Source: Clostridiales bacterium
GTDB lineage: Bacteria; Bacillota; Clostridia; Peptostreptococcales; T1SED10-28
Assembly (NCBI GenBank): GCA_007134725.1
Contig: SLKF01000270.1
Coordinates: forward strand, 1 to 21,939
Length of the DNA stretch: 21,939 bases
Reading direction: 5' to 3'
Shown here: positions 9,171 through 16,554 of the stretch, piece after piece
How positions within the stretch are numbered: the stretch's first letter is position 1
Layout of the letters: each line of letters starts with the position of its first letter
The notes under the pieces: generated by a model
The model's database searches: none
The model's input: the letters and a program-made list of their open reading frames with translations, nothing else
Told to the model about the DNA's origin: nothing
Position numbers and translations under genes: made by a program

Positions 9171-10127
9171 TTAGATATATCGATTATGACGAATTTTCTC
9201 TGCTAAATTCTCCATTTTTCGAAATCGATGATTGACACCGGATTTTCCCACGGGAGGATTCATCATTTCCCCTAATTCTTTTAAACTTGCGTCTTCGTGT
9301 TGGATTCTAAGCTCCGCTAAGGCTCTTAAGCCTTCGGGAAGTTTATCAAGACCCATGGTTCTTTGAATAAGATGAATATTTTCCAACTGCTTTACCGAAG
9401 CATTTACGGTTTTGCTGAGATTTGCGGTTTCGCAGTTGACGATCCGGTTAATATTATTACGCATTTCCTTTAAAATTCGGGCATTTTCCAATTCCAACAA
9501 AGCATTATGGGCGCCGATGATGTTCAAGAGTTCCACGATTTGGTCCCCTTCTTTTAAGTACACCACCTGATATTTTTTACGGGGCACAATTTTGGCATTG
9601 AGTCCGAAGGTATTCACCATGGTTTGAATGCCTATTGCCACGGCAATTTCATGAGCAACAAATTCCAAATGATAGGTTTTTTCCGGGGCACTGATGGACC
9701 CCCCCGATAGAAAGGCTCCACGAAGATAGGCTCTCTTACAACAGCGCTTTTGGAAAATTTCCTCTTCGGGAAAACGGACAAAGCTTTCTTTGGATCCGAT
9801 ATTTTTCATCAAACCCAATCCTTTTATGACCTTTTGGCTCCCCATAACATGGGTAATCACCATTAAGTAATAATTGGATTTTTTAAAACTTGAATTTTTC
9901 CGTACTTTTATTTCCGGATTAATGGCAAATAAGATTTTAATCAACTTGAAAATCTTACGGGCCACCGCTGGATTTTCCACAGTGACTTTCAGATTAAACT
10001 TTTCTTCAGTGGTATGAACCACTTCCCCATTTAGACCGATTAAAGCCGCAAGTTCCCCTTTGTTGCAACAACTTCTCTCCCCTTCCAATCGTGCCAATTC
10101 TCCTTTGGTTTTTAAAGAAAAAGACAT
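9171..10127 (-). CDS. whiA: Sporulation/division regulator WhiA
   Basis: WhiA is a DNA-binding protein with a LAGLIDADG-homing-endonuclease-like fold and a C-terminal helix-turn-helix. It affects cell division and chromosome segregation in Bacillus and sporulation in Streptomyces. The start MSFSLKTKGELARL is typical. The degenerate endonuclease fold shows CCKRAYLRGAFLSGGSIS near 129-146, and the DNA-binding end shows IQHEDASLKELGEMM followed by NPPVGKSGVNHRFRKM. The 318-residue length is usual. AAGGA lies 9 bases before the ATG. It is 20 bases after a Nudix hydrolase gene and is likely transcribed from that gene's promoter. In Bacillus it follows yvcK directly, so the insertion here is a variation. 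Confidence 0.95.
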   Translation of the reverse strand: MSFSLKTKGELARLEGERSCCNKGELAALIGLNGEVVHTTEEKFNLKVTVENPAVARKIFKLIKILFAINPEIKVRKNSSFKKSNYYLMVITHVMGSQKVIKGLGLMKNIGSKESFVRFPEEEIFQKRCCKRAYLRGAFLSGGSISAPEKTYHLEFVAHEIAVAIGIQTMVNTFGLNAKIVPRKKYQVVYLKEGDQIVELLNIIGAHNALLELENARILKEMRNNINRIVNCETANLSKTVNASVKQLENIHLIQRTMGLDKLPEGLRALAELRIQHEDASLKELGEMMNPPVGKSGVNHRFRKMENLAEKIRHNRYI

Positions 10128-10147
10128 CTCATCACGTCCTTATTATT

Positions 10148-10564
10148 TTACATCCGATTTTTATATAACCGAAGACCCCGTTCAATGATATTCTTTTCAT
10201 CCTGATATCGGGCCATATCCACCGCCTTGTCTTTATGAACGAAAATCGCCTCAATAAATCCTTCTTCTTTCTGCGGGATGCAGTCTATGGTGTTGGACTC
10301 CATTAAAAACCAGTGTACGGTTTTATTTACCCGTTGGTCTTTGCTCCAGGAGTTATGGTAACTATATTCTATTTTATCGATATACTCCATGGGACGAGCC
10401 CTAACCTTTGCTTCTTCCAGTACTTCCCGCTGCGCGGTTTCCTCTAGGGTTTCCCCTGACTCCACCTTTCCCTTAGGCAGTACATAATCTCCGTTGTATT
10501 TCTTTAATAATAAGACCGCATTTCCAAAAATTACAACGCCTCCGGCACTAATTTCTATACTCAA
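10148..10564 (-). CDS. Nudix hydrolase (TTG start)
   Basis: This is a small pyrophosphohydrolase-type protein of 138 residues. The Nudix box lies at residues 32-54: G at 32, E at 38, REVLEE at 46-51. The usual Gly before the last hydrophobic residue is Lys (AKV). YVLPKGKVESGE is typical of the MutT/Ap4A group; the substrate cannot be told. I chose TTG at 10564 because AAAGGAG lies 9 bases before it, whereas an ATG at 10600 (150-residue reading) has no ribosome binding site and lies almost at the predicted transcript start. It stands between yvcK and whiA; in Bacillus a Nudix gene (yvcI) lies at the other end of the same cluster. Confidence 0.85.
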   Translation of the reverse strand: MSIEISAGGVVIFGNAVLLLKKYNGDYVLPKGKVESGETLEETAQREVLEEAKVRARPMEYIDKIEYSYHNSWSKDQRVNKTVHWFLMESNTIDCIPQKEEGFIEAIFVHKDKAVDMARYQDEKNIIERGLRLYKNRM

Positions 10565-10623
10565 GACTCTCCACTCCTTTAATTTTGTGGATGGTTTCAT
10601 AGTATTTCGCTTTAATACCCCTT

Positions 10624-10652
10624 ATTATAGCATAATAATAAAAATCTTTAAA
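10624..10652 (-). promoter_or_regulatory. Promoter of the Nudix-whiA unit
   Basis: On the minus strand the extended -10 TATGC-TATAAT (core 10624-10629) has a TTTAAA -35-like hexamer (10647-10652) 17 bases upstream. It follows the yvcK terminator at once. Confidence 0.6.
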
Positions 10653-10657
10653 ATCCA

Positions 10658-10694
10658 TAAAAAAAGAGTCCCACAAAATTAGCGGAACCCTCTT
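10658..10694 (-). terminator. Rho-independent terminator after yvcK
   Basis: On the minus strand AAGAGGGTTCCGC pairs with GTGGGACTCTTTT (several G-T pairs) around a 7-base loop, and a T run follows. It separates rapZ-yvcK from the Nudix-whiA unit. Confidence 0.75.
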
Positions 10695-10776
10695 GAAGTC
10701 TTTTATGGTTTATTGGTCATCCTTTTACCGGTTGTTTTGTTACCGCAAAACAAACTTCAGTGGGTTATCGTTGAAC

Positions 10777-12069
10777 TTAGGCTTTTTTACTTCTTCTCTT
10801 TGAGCGCCATCGGTTAAGCCACCTTGAACCTTTCTGTTCGTAGGCACAGGAAAGAATCAGTCGTGAAAGCTCCAGATTATTATGACGAACGTAGTCTTTT
10901 CGAATTTCCACCAGATCCTCTTCGAGAACTTTCATGTTTAAGGCACTGAGTTTTTCCCGATCCTCCTCGGTGATGGATACCAACTGGGCTCCCTGCTGTT
11001 CGTATTTATCTTTCACCTTGGTTGGCAGGGGGGCGCTATTATTGGCAATAATCCAATCCAAATGAAGATTCCGATGATGATTCAACAAGCCCTGAACATG
11101 ATCGAATACCGAATATCCATCGGTCTCTCCCGGCTGGGTCATAATATTGGAGATATAAACCTTGGAAGCCTTGGTGTTTTTGATTTTTTTACTCAAACGT
11201 TCCACCAGTAAATTCGGAATAATACTGGTATACAAGCTTCCCGGTCCGAGAACCACCACATCCGCTTCTTCAATTGCTCGAAGTGCCTCACCCAGAGGTT
11301 TTGAGTATTTGGGTTTTATAAAAACCCGTTCGATTTTGCTTTGGTATTCACGACTTTTCAATGGAATATCCGATTCTCCCTTTACCACCATACCGTTTTC
11401 CAACTTCGCATATAAGGTGATGTTTTCCAGGGATACGGGCAAAACCTGACCGGTAACCGCTAGGATACTGGACATTTCCTTAATGGCATTTTCAAAATTT
11501 CCGGTGATTTCGTTCATGGAAGCGATAAATAAATTTCCGAAACTTTGGCCTTTCAGGTTTCCTTCTTCAAATCGATAATTTAAGAGTTTTTCCATGGTGG
11601 GCTCCATATCCGATAAGGCTAAGATACAACTTCGAATACCCCCCGGTGGAAGCATCCCCAAGTCTTCCCTTAGAATCCCGGAGCCCCCGCCGTCATCGGC
11701 TACGGTTACAATGGCGGTAATATTCGAGGTGAATTTCTTTAATCCCCGAAGGAGCACCGAAAGTCCGGTTCCTCCACCTACCACCACCACTTTAGGACCT
11801 CGAATCAATCGTTTCTGCATAAGAATCTGACTTCGGATATCTTTTTTTGAAAAGGTTCGGATTTTCATATGGGTAAGAAAAAAAACAAGCATTCCCCGAA
11901 GGGAGAGTACGGTCATGATAATTCCCGTAAGCAACAACAGTCCCTTTATCGGCAATGTCAAATACGCATTGAGTCTTGTAAAAACTCCGCTGAAAGAGGA
12001 AAGTATCATGGCAAATCCTAAAAATACGAAAAGCAGATATTCTTTGATCCGCCAAGCGGTTTTGAACAT
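10777..12069 (-). CDS. yvcK: YvcK/CofD-like gluconeogenesis factor with N-terminal membrane region
   Basis: YvcK-family proteins bind UDP-sugars and are needed for growth on gluconeogenic carbon and for normal cell-wall synthesis in Bacillus. The conserved core begins with VVVVGGGTGLSVLLRGLK near 94-111, then TVADDGGGSGILRED near 122-135, PPGGIRSC, and later DVVVLGPGSLYTSIIPNLLV. About 90 residues precede this core and hold two likely membrane helices (about 11-32 and 40-66), making it 430 residues against about 320 in Bacillus. The tail is very basic (RWRSKRRSKKA). The ribosome binding site is weak: AAGAG only a few bases before the ATG, with a GGGGGAG 18 bases away. It follows rapZ by 47 bases and ends at a terminator. 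Confidence 0.93.
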   Translation of the reverse strand: MFKTAWRIKEYLLFVFLGFAMILSSFSGVFTRLNAYLTLPIKGLLLLTGIIMTVLSLRGMLVFFLTHMKIRTFSKKDIRSQILMQKRLIRGPKVVVVGGGTGLSVLLRGLKKFTSNITAIVTVADDGGGSGILREDLGMLPPGGIRSCILALSDMEPTMEKLLNYRFEEGNLKGQSFGNLFIASMNEITGNFENAIKEMSSILAVTGQVLPVSLENITLYAKLENGMVVKGESDIPLKSREYQSKIERVFIKPKYSKPLGEALRAIEEADVVVLGPGSLYTSIIPNLLVERLSKKIKNTKASKVYISNIMTQPGETDGYSVFDHVQGLLNHHRNLHLDWIIANNSAPLPTKVKDKYEQQGAQLVSITEEDREKLSALNMKVLEEDLVEIRKDYVRHNNLELSRLILSCAYEQKGSRWLNRWRSKRRSKKA

Positions 12070-12116
12070 TTCTCTTACAATGACAGACTCCCCCTCTCCG
12101 GATTTAATCCTCCAAA

Positions 12117-12980
12117 CTAATTTTTCCCTTTTTCTTTATCTCTATGATGAATGGTTACCCGGTTTCCATCTTCCGTCAATTCCTTGAAAAGCTTATTCAC
12201 TAAGGTAACCGACCGATGCTTTCCTCCGGTGCAACCGATGGATATGACCAAATTATTTTTGCCTTCCTGAATATAATTCGGGATTAAAAAACCAATCATA
12301 TCCAGAAGCTTTTTATAAAACTCCCGACTGATTTCATGGTCCATCACATACTGCTGTACCCGGGGATCATCCCCCGTATATTCCTTTAAGGTTTTTTCAT
12401 AAAAAGGATTCGGTAAAAACCGCACATCGAATACCAGGTCCGAATCCAGAGGGAGCCCGTACTTGAAACCAAAAGAAGTTAAGGAAATCCTAAGATTTCT
12501 CCCTTTTTGTCCTTCAATATACAGGTTTCGTATCTCCTCTTTTAAGGATTTTAAATCCAGCCCCGTGGTGTCAATAATATTTTTTGCCATCTGCCGCAGA
12601 TTACCAAGCTTCTTCCGTTCTTTTTTGATCCCCTCTTCCAGGGAACCGTCCATGGATAAAGGATGACTTCTCCTGGTTTCTTTAAACCGTTTGATCAGTT
12701 CCTCATTACTGGCATCCAAAAATAAAATCTCATAATGATAACCCAATCTTTCCAACTCTTCCAAATTAGACACCAAATCATCAAAAAACTCGCCCCCACG
12801 GATATCCATAACGATGGCTACTTTTTCAAAAGTTCCCTGGGACTGATCGCAAAGCTCTGCAAATTTTTGGAGCAGCATGGGAGGCATATTGTCCACACAA
12901 TAAAATCCCAAATCTTCCATGTATTTTATCACTTGACTTTTTCCCGCACCGGACATTCCGGTAATAATGGTGAACTTCAT
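12117..12980 (-). CDS. rapZ: RapZ/YvcJ nucleotide-binding protein
   Basis: This P-loop protein family includes E. coli RapZ, the RNA adaptor controlling glucosamine-6-phosphate synthase, and Bacillus YvcJ, a GTP/ATP-binding protein. Walker A GMSGAGKS lies at 8-15, [12 protein letters not shown] near 29-40, and the C-terminal signature is [13 protein letters not shown]. The 287-residue length is standard. The ATG at 12980 is chosen because AAAGGAG stands 8 bases before it; the ATG at 13013 would add 11 residues and lacks such a site. It lies between murB and yvcK, as in many Firmicutes. Confidence 0.95.
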   Translation of the reverse strand: MKFTIITGMSGAGKSQVIKYMEDLGFYCVDNMPPMLLQKFAELCDQSQGTFEKVAIVMDIRGGEFFDDLVSNLEELERLGYHYEILFLDASNEELIKRFKETRRSHPLSMDGSLEEGIKKERKKLGNLRQMAKNIIDTTGLDLKSLKEEIRNLYIEGQKGRNLRISLTSFGFKYGLPLDSDLVFDVRFLPNPFYEKTLKEYTGDDPRVQQYVMDHEISREFYKKLLDMIGFLIPNYIQEGKNNLVISIGCTGGKHRSVTLVNKLFKELTEDGNRVTIHHRDKEKGKN

Positions 12981-13027
12981 CCTCTCATCTCCTTTCAAAA
13001 GACTCCTGCCCATAAAGGCCAGGGCCC

Positions 13028-13951
13028 TTATTCCTCACCGATAATTCGAAGTTCCCGTTCCAAGTCCACTCCGAATTTCTCTTTTACATTTTTTTGTACT
13101 TCTTCTACTAAATCAATTACATCCTGCGCCGTGGCTCCCCCTTGATTTACAATAAACCCGCAGTGTAGGGTGGAAATTTCAGCCCCTCCAATGCAAAAAC
13201 CTTTCATACCGCTATCCTGAATCAGTTTTCCCGCAAAATATCCTTCCGGTCGCTTAAATACACTACCGGCACTGGGTAAATGGATGGGTTGCTTAGTCGT
13301 TCTTTGTTGATCCAGTTCCCGGATTTTTTCATAGATTTCTTCCGACTCACCGACTTCCAGTTTCATTACCACTTCCAATACCGCATAATGTTTTTCCTGT
13401 AAAATACTGCTTCGGTAACCCATCTGCAATTCCTGATTATTCAACGTGATAACTTCTCCCTGATCATTTAATGCCTTCACCGAGGTCACCACATCTTTCA
13501 TCTCTCCTCCATAGGCTCCGGCGTTCATAAATACGGCGCCGCCAAGACTTCCCGGAATCCCGCTGGCAAACTCAAAACCTTTTAAAGAAGCCTTTGCAAT
13601 TTGTTTCGCCAAACGTGATAACAAAACACCGGATTCCGCCGTTACCCTTGTGCCTTCAATGGTTACGTGGTTATAACTTTCTCCAAGTTTAATGACCACC
13701 CCGCGAATCCCTTTGTCCCGAACTAATAAGTTGCTGGCATTCCCGATAATCATGTAGGGAATACTTTTTCTTTTTAACATTTTTACGGTTTCCGTAATCT
13801 CTTCCATTTTTTCCGGCAACACCAAAAAATCCGCCGGTCCTCCGATTTTAAAAGATGTGTGATTTTTCATGGGCTCATCGATTAAAATTCGGTTTTTATC
13901 TACGGTTTGCATTAGTACTTCTAAGATTTCAGCTTTATTCAATCCATTCAC
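13028..13951 (-). CDS. murB: UDP-N-acetylenolpyruvoylglucosamine reductase
   Basis: MurB is the FAD/NADPH enzyme that reduces enolpyruvyl-UDP-GlcNAc to UDP-MurNAc for peptidoglycan. FAD-binding segments are [19 protein letters not shown] near 69-87 and [20 protein letters not shown] near 128-147. The active-site region shows YRSS near 179 and [11 protein letters not shown] near 227, with the proton-donor Ser at about 230. The C-terminus has [13 protein letters not shown] with the conserved Glu. The 307-residue length fits the shorter Gram-positive form. AGGAG is close to the ATG, about 3-4 bases. It follows the MOSC gene by 25 bases with no convincing promoter, so it seems to be driven by the fdhD-moaA promoter as well as any internal one. 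Confidence 0.96.
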   Translation of the reverse strand: MNGLNKAEILEVLMQTVDKNRILIDEPMKNHTSFKIGGPADFLVLPEKMEEITETVKMLKRKSIPYMIIGNASNLLVRDKGIRGVVIKLGESYNHVTIEGTRVTAESGVLLSRLAKQIAKASLKGFEFASGIPGSLGGAVFMNAGAYGGEMKDVVTSVKALNDQGEVITLNNQELQMGYRSSILQEKHYAVLEVVMKLEVGESEEIYEKIRELDQQRTTKQPIHLPSAGSVFKRPEGYFAGKLIQDSGMKGFCIGGAEISTLHCGFIVNQGGATAQDVIDLVEEVQKNVKEKFGVDLERELRIIGEE

Positions 13952-13976
13952 TCCTCATTAACTATTCTGTAATTTA

Positions 13977-14387
13977 TTATGTGGATCTTTTTTTGTAGTT
14001 CAGTTTTTCTCCTAAGGCTATCTTACCGGGATTCTCAACTTCTAAAAACAGAATTTCCTCCAGAAGAGAGCATCCTGCTTTCCTATATATTGGACAGTCA
14101 CTGTGGCAGTTTTTCCCTACCCTTTGAATGCTTAGGCCTGCTTCAGTCCCCCCTATGTGATCCCCCGGTTGCATTTTTCCAACTTCAACTTCTCCTTCTG
14201 TGTCCAGTAATATATTGGCCTTAAACCGCAAGTGACAAAACCCGGTTCTTCCCCGGTCAATGTCCACTTCCATCAGTTTCTTTCCTCGGTCTGTAATCAA
14301 AGAGATCTTCTCTTTTTCACTTAAGAAAAGTTCCCTTCGGCTTTCCCAAGCACCCTTCACCTTTACTTGAAGTTTCCGTATCCTCAT
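13977..14387 (-). CDS. MOSC domain protein
   Basis: MOSC domains are beta-rich modules related to the C-terminal domain of molybdenum-cofactor sulfurases and thought to carry sulfur or bind molybdenum cofactor. This 136-residue protein shows the pattern GFCHLRFKANIL near 49-60, PGDHIGGTEAGLSI near 74-87, and a Cys cluster GKNCHSDCPIYRKAGC (Cys 94, 98, 106), followed by LEVENPGKIALGEKL. GGAGG stands 6 bases before the ATG, inside the end of moaA; the genes are 2 bases apart, which suggests translational coupling. With fdhD and moaA it points to maturation of a molybdenum or tungsten enzyme such as formate dehydrogenase. Its exact step is unknown. Confidence 0.8.
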   Translation of the reverse strand: MRIRKLQVKVKGAWESRRELFLSEKEKISLITDRGKKLMEVDIDRGRTGFCHLRFKANILLDTEGEVEVGKMQPGDHIGGTEAGLSIQRVGKNCHSDCPIYRKAGCSLLEEILFLEVENPGKIALGEKLNYKKRST

Positions 14388-14389
14388 TT

Positions 14390-15352
14390 TCAGCCTCCGA
14401 TTTGAGACATATTTCGAGTTACGGCTTGATAATCCTTGGTATCTAGAAAATGTTTCTCCGGTTTGGAATTGACAGCTTCTGTCAGAAGTTTTTTCAAGGA
14501 TCCCTCTCCATGTCGAAGGGCGGGAAGAAGATCGATCTCCTGGCTACTGTGAAGGCAGGGTTTCAATTTGCCGTCAGCGGTAACCCGTAGACGATTACAC
14601 TCAGAACAAAAGTGACTGGATATGGGGTCGATAAAGCCCACTCTTCCTTTGGCTCCCGGTAATTTAAAGTATTTTGCAGGACTGCCGATCTCCTGGTTTA
14701 ACGGGACCAGCTCCGGAACCCGATTTCTTACTTCTTCATTGGAAATAAAGTGTTCCTTAGACCATGTACTGGCCTCGCCGATTGGCATAAGTTCTATAAA
14801 CCGCACATCGATGGGATAGATTTTCGTTAAGTTCATCAGATTTGCAATGTCCGATTCATTTTCCCCACCAATAATCACGGTGTTTAGCTTAATGGGATGC
14901 AGTCCCAGTTTCAATGCCTCTTCAATGCCTTCCAGCACCTGCCTTACTTCTCCCCCCCGGGTAATTTCCCGGTATTTAACGGGATCCAGGGAATCAATGC
15001 TGATATTTACCCGATTCAGTCCCGCCTCTTTTAATTCTTTACCGTATTTTTTAAGCAGTAATCCGTTAGTGGTCATAGCAACATCTTCGATTTCCTCAAT
15101 TGAAGAAATTCCCTTTACCAACTCGATAATACCTTTTCTTACCAGGGGTTCGCCTCCGGTGATCCGGACTTTTCGGATTCCAATATTTGCACTTTCTTTG
15201 GCAATTTTTATGATTTCTTCAATGCTCAATACCTGGCAGTGCTGCATTTTATCCACACCGGATTCCGGCATGCAATATTTACAACGGAGATTGCAACGGT
15301 CCGTCACTGAAACTCGAAGATAGTTGATGTTTCTTCTATAGGTATCTTTCAT
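14390..15352 (-). CDS. moaA: GTP 3',8-cyclase (molybdenum cofactor synthesis)
   Basis: MoaA is a radical SAM enzyme that, with MoaC, turns GTP into cyclic pyranopterin monophosphate, the first step of molybdopterin synthesis. The N-terminal iron-sulfur motif TDRCNLRCKYCMP has Cys 20, 24 and 27. The second cluster HFCSECNRLRVTADGKLKPC has Cys 249, 252 and 266. RITGGEPLVRKG is near 63-74, and the protein ends in the conserved Gly-Gly (MSQIGG). The 320-residue length is normal. GGAGAG lies about 6 bases before the ATG. It starts 14 bases after fdhD and ends 2 bases before the MOSC gene. No moaC or later cofactor genes are in the window. Confidence 0.97.
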   Translation of the reverse strand: MKDTYRRNINYLRVSVTDRCNLRCKYCMPESGVDKMQHCQVLSIEEIIKIAKESANIGIRKVRITGGEPLVRKGIIELVKGISSIEEIEDVAMTTNGLLLKKYGKELKEAGLNRVNISIDSLDPVKYREITRGGEVRQVLEGIEEALKLGLHPIKLNTVIIGGENESDIANLMNLTKIYPIDVRFIELMPIGEASTWSKEHFISNEEVRNRVPELVPLNQEIGSPAKYFKLPGAKGRVGFIDPISSHFCSECNRLRVTADGKLKPCLHSSQEIDLLPALRHGEGSLKKLLTEAVNSKPEKHFLDTKDYQAVTRNMSQIGG

Positions 15353-15366
15353 AAGATCTCTCCATT

Positions 15367-16167
15367 CTACAGTGTCTTTCGGCTAATTCTCTTGCTTCCA
15401 TGATAGATATTCATTCTATTTCCCCGAGCAAAGCCGATTAAGGTGATATCCAGGTCTTTGGCAATAGTAACGGAAAGCTCCGTGGGTGCAGACCTGGAAA
15501 CAATCACCGGAATGGCTTTTTTTGCCGCCTTGATAATCATTTCCGAAGATAGCCTTCCGCTGGTTACCAGAATTTTATCCGTTACATCCACTTCCTTTGT
15601 AAAGGCTTCTCCGATAATTTTATCCAATGCATTGTGTCTTCCAATATCTTCATGAAAAAACAGCACCTTTTCCCGATCACAGAGGGCACAAAAGTGTACC
15701 CCTCCCGTTTCTTTAAAAAGTCCGGATTGTTGATTCAATTCCTTCGAGAGATTCAGGATGTGCTGATAATCATACTGGATATCCCCCTTGATTTTTTTAC
15801 TTCCCAGGGAGTCCAGAACATTATAAAAAACCGTTCCTTTTCCACATCCTGTGGTTACCGTTCGTTTACCGTAAAGCTTTTGCTTTAAGTCTATTTTATT
15901 ATGCAGTTGTATATGAATATGACCGACTTCTTCCTCTACTGTAATTCTTCCCACATCATTTTTATTGACAATCATCCCCTCGGATATTAAAAAGCCAAGG
16001 GCCAAATACGTAAGATTTTCCGAAGAATTCGGGGAGCAGAGCAAGGTAATAAATTCCTCATCGTTTAAGTATACGGTTAAAGGATATTCCATTACTACCT
16101 GATCTTCCATTTCCTCCATGATCCCGTCTTTGATTTGTTCTATCGTAATTTTTTTGGTTCCCTCCAT
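15367..16167 (-). CDS. fdhD: Formate dehydrogenase sulfur-carrier/accessory protein FdhD
   Basis: FdhD carries sulfur from a cysteine desulfurase to the molybdenum/tungsten cofactor of formate dehydrogenase. Conserved segments are YPLTVYLNDEE near 28-38, ALGFLISEGMI near 56-66, the active loop TTGCGKGT with Cys 108, EDIGRHNALDKIIGE near 173-187, SGRLSSEMIIKAA near 203-215 and IGFARGNRMNIY near 244-255. The active loop keeps a single Cys where E. coli has a CxxC; a different pair (CALC, 160-163) lies in the usual TGGxHxAAL region. The 266-residue length is normal. The ribosome binding site is a run of six G in an unusual inverted repeat. Formate dehydrogenases are often selenoproteins, which fits the neighbouring selenoprotein gene. 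Confidence 0.95.
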   Translation of the reverse strand: MEGTKKITIEQIKDGIMEEMEDQVVMEYPLTVYLNDEEFITLLCSPNSSENLTYLALGFLISEGMIVNKNDVGRITVEEEVGHIHIQLHNKIDLKQKLYGKRTVTTGCGKGTVFYNVLDSLGSKKIKGDIQYDYQHILNLSKELNQQSGLFKETGGVHFCALCDREKVLFFHEDIGRHNALDKIIGEAFTKEVDVTDKILVTSGRLSSEMIIKAAKKAIPVIVSRSAPTELSVTIAKDLDITLIGFARGNRMNIYHGSKRISRKTL

Positions 16168-16185
16168 AATTTTCCCCCCAAAATT
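16168..16185 (-). promoter_or_regulatory. G6 ribosome binding site framed by an inverted repeat before fdhD
   Basis: On the minus strand AATTTT-GGGGGG-AAAATT directly precedes the fdhD ATG. The two A/T hexamers are perfect inverted repeats, so the G6 would sit in the loop of a weak hairpin. It could also pass for a CodY-like AATTTT/AAAATT site, but the spacing is wrong for that. Confidence 0.45.
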
Positions 16186-16210
16186 TTTCCGTTCACGCTA
16201 TTACCCTATA

Positions 16211-16393
16211 TTATTTTCGGTGTTTATACTTTTGATATACTGCTGAATGCAGGGAAACCAGAATCCCTAAAAATAAATAAACCACCAATCCCTCAATGAA
16301 CTGTACCCCCACCATGGCAATGATCAAAAATGGGATGACGGATATAAAAAAGACCTTAGTATTAAAACTCTGAAATTTTTCTTTAATATTCAT
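16211..16393 (-). CDS. Small membrane protein of 60 residues, unknown function
   Basis: I do not recognise this protein. It has a short basic N-terminus (MNIKEKFQSFNTK), then a nearly continuous hydrophobic stretch at about 14-50 that can form one long or two short membrane helices (VFFISVIPFLIIAMVGV, then GLVVYLFLGILVSL), and a basic tail (YQKYKHRK). Support for a real gene is a perfect AAAGGAG 8 bases before the ATG and its place as first gene after a promoter, 43 bases before fdhD. A link to formate dehydrogenase or cofactor work is only inferred from position. Confidence 0.65.
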   Translation of the reverse strand: MNIKEKFQSFNTKVFFISVIPFLIIAMVGVQFIEGLVVYLFLGILVSLHSAVYQKYKHRK

Positions 16394-16443
16394 TCACACT
16401 TCTCCTTTAATATACAGTAATATACTTTTTTTCCTTTATGCTT

Positions 16444-16455
16444 ATTTTAACATAG
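16444..16455 (-). promoter_or_regulatory. Extended -10 promoter of the fdhD-moaA-murB operon
   Basis: The minus strand reads CTATGTTAAAAT, an extended -10 (TG-T-TAAAAT). The same 12 bases occur before the YeeE-TusA operon. No good -35 is present; the upstream sequence is the T-run of the preceding terminator. Confidence 0.45.
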
Positions 16456-16462
16456 AACGCAT

Positions 16463-16504
16463 AAAAAAAACCATGTTTCAGAAGGATTTCTTTCTGAAAC
16501 ACGG
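16463..16504 (-). terminator. Rho-independent terminator of the selenoprotein gene
   Basis: A 10-bp stem (16474-16483 with 16492-16501), extended by two C-G pairs beyond a mismatch, is followed on the minus strand by eight T. It lies 50 bases after the stop codon, so the selenoprotein gene appears to be a single-gene transcript. Confidence 0.9.
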
Positions 16505-16554
16505 CTTATATTCCTTATTATAGACTCAATTTCCACTTGTTTTAGGCAAGTTAT

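Noticed and set aside
13952..13990. Separate promoter for murB
   Set aside because: CATAAT is present near 13976, but the -35 candidate (CTGAAC) matches poorly; not enough to call.
16168..16185. CodY box before fdhD
   Set aside because: The A/T arms fit, but the centre is six G/C and the spacing differs from AATTTTCNGAAAATT.
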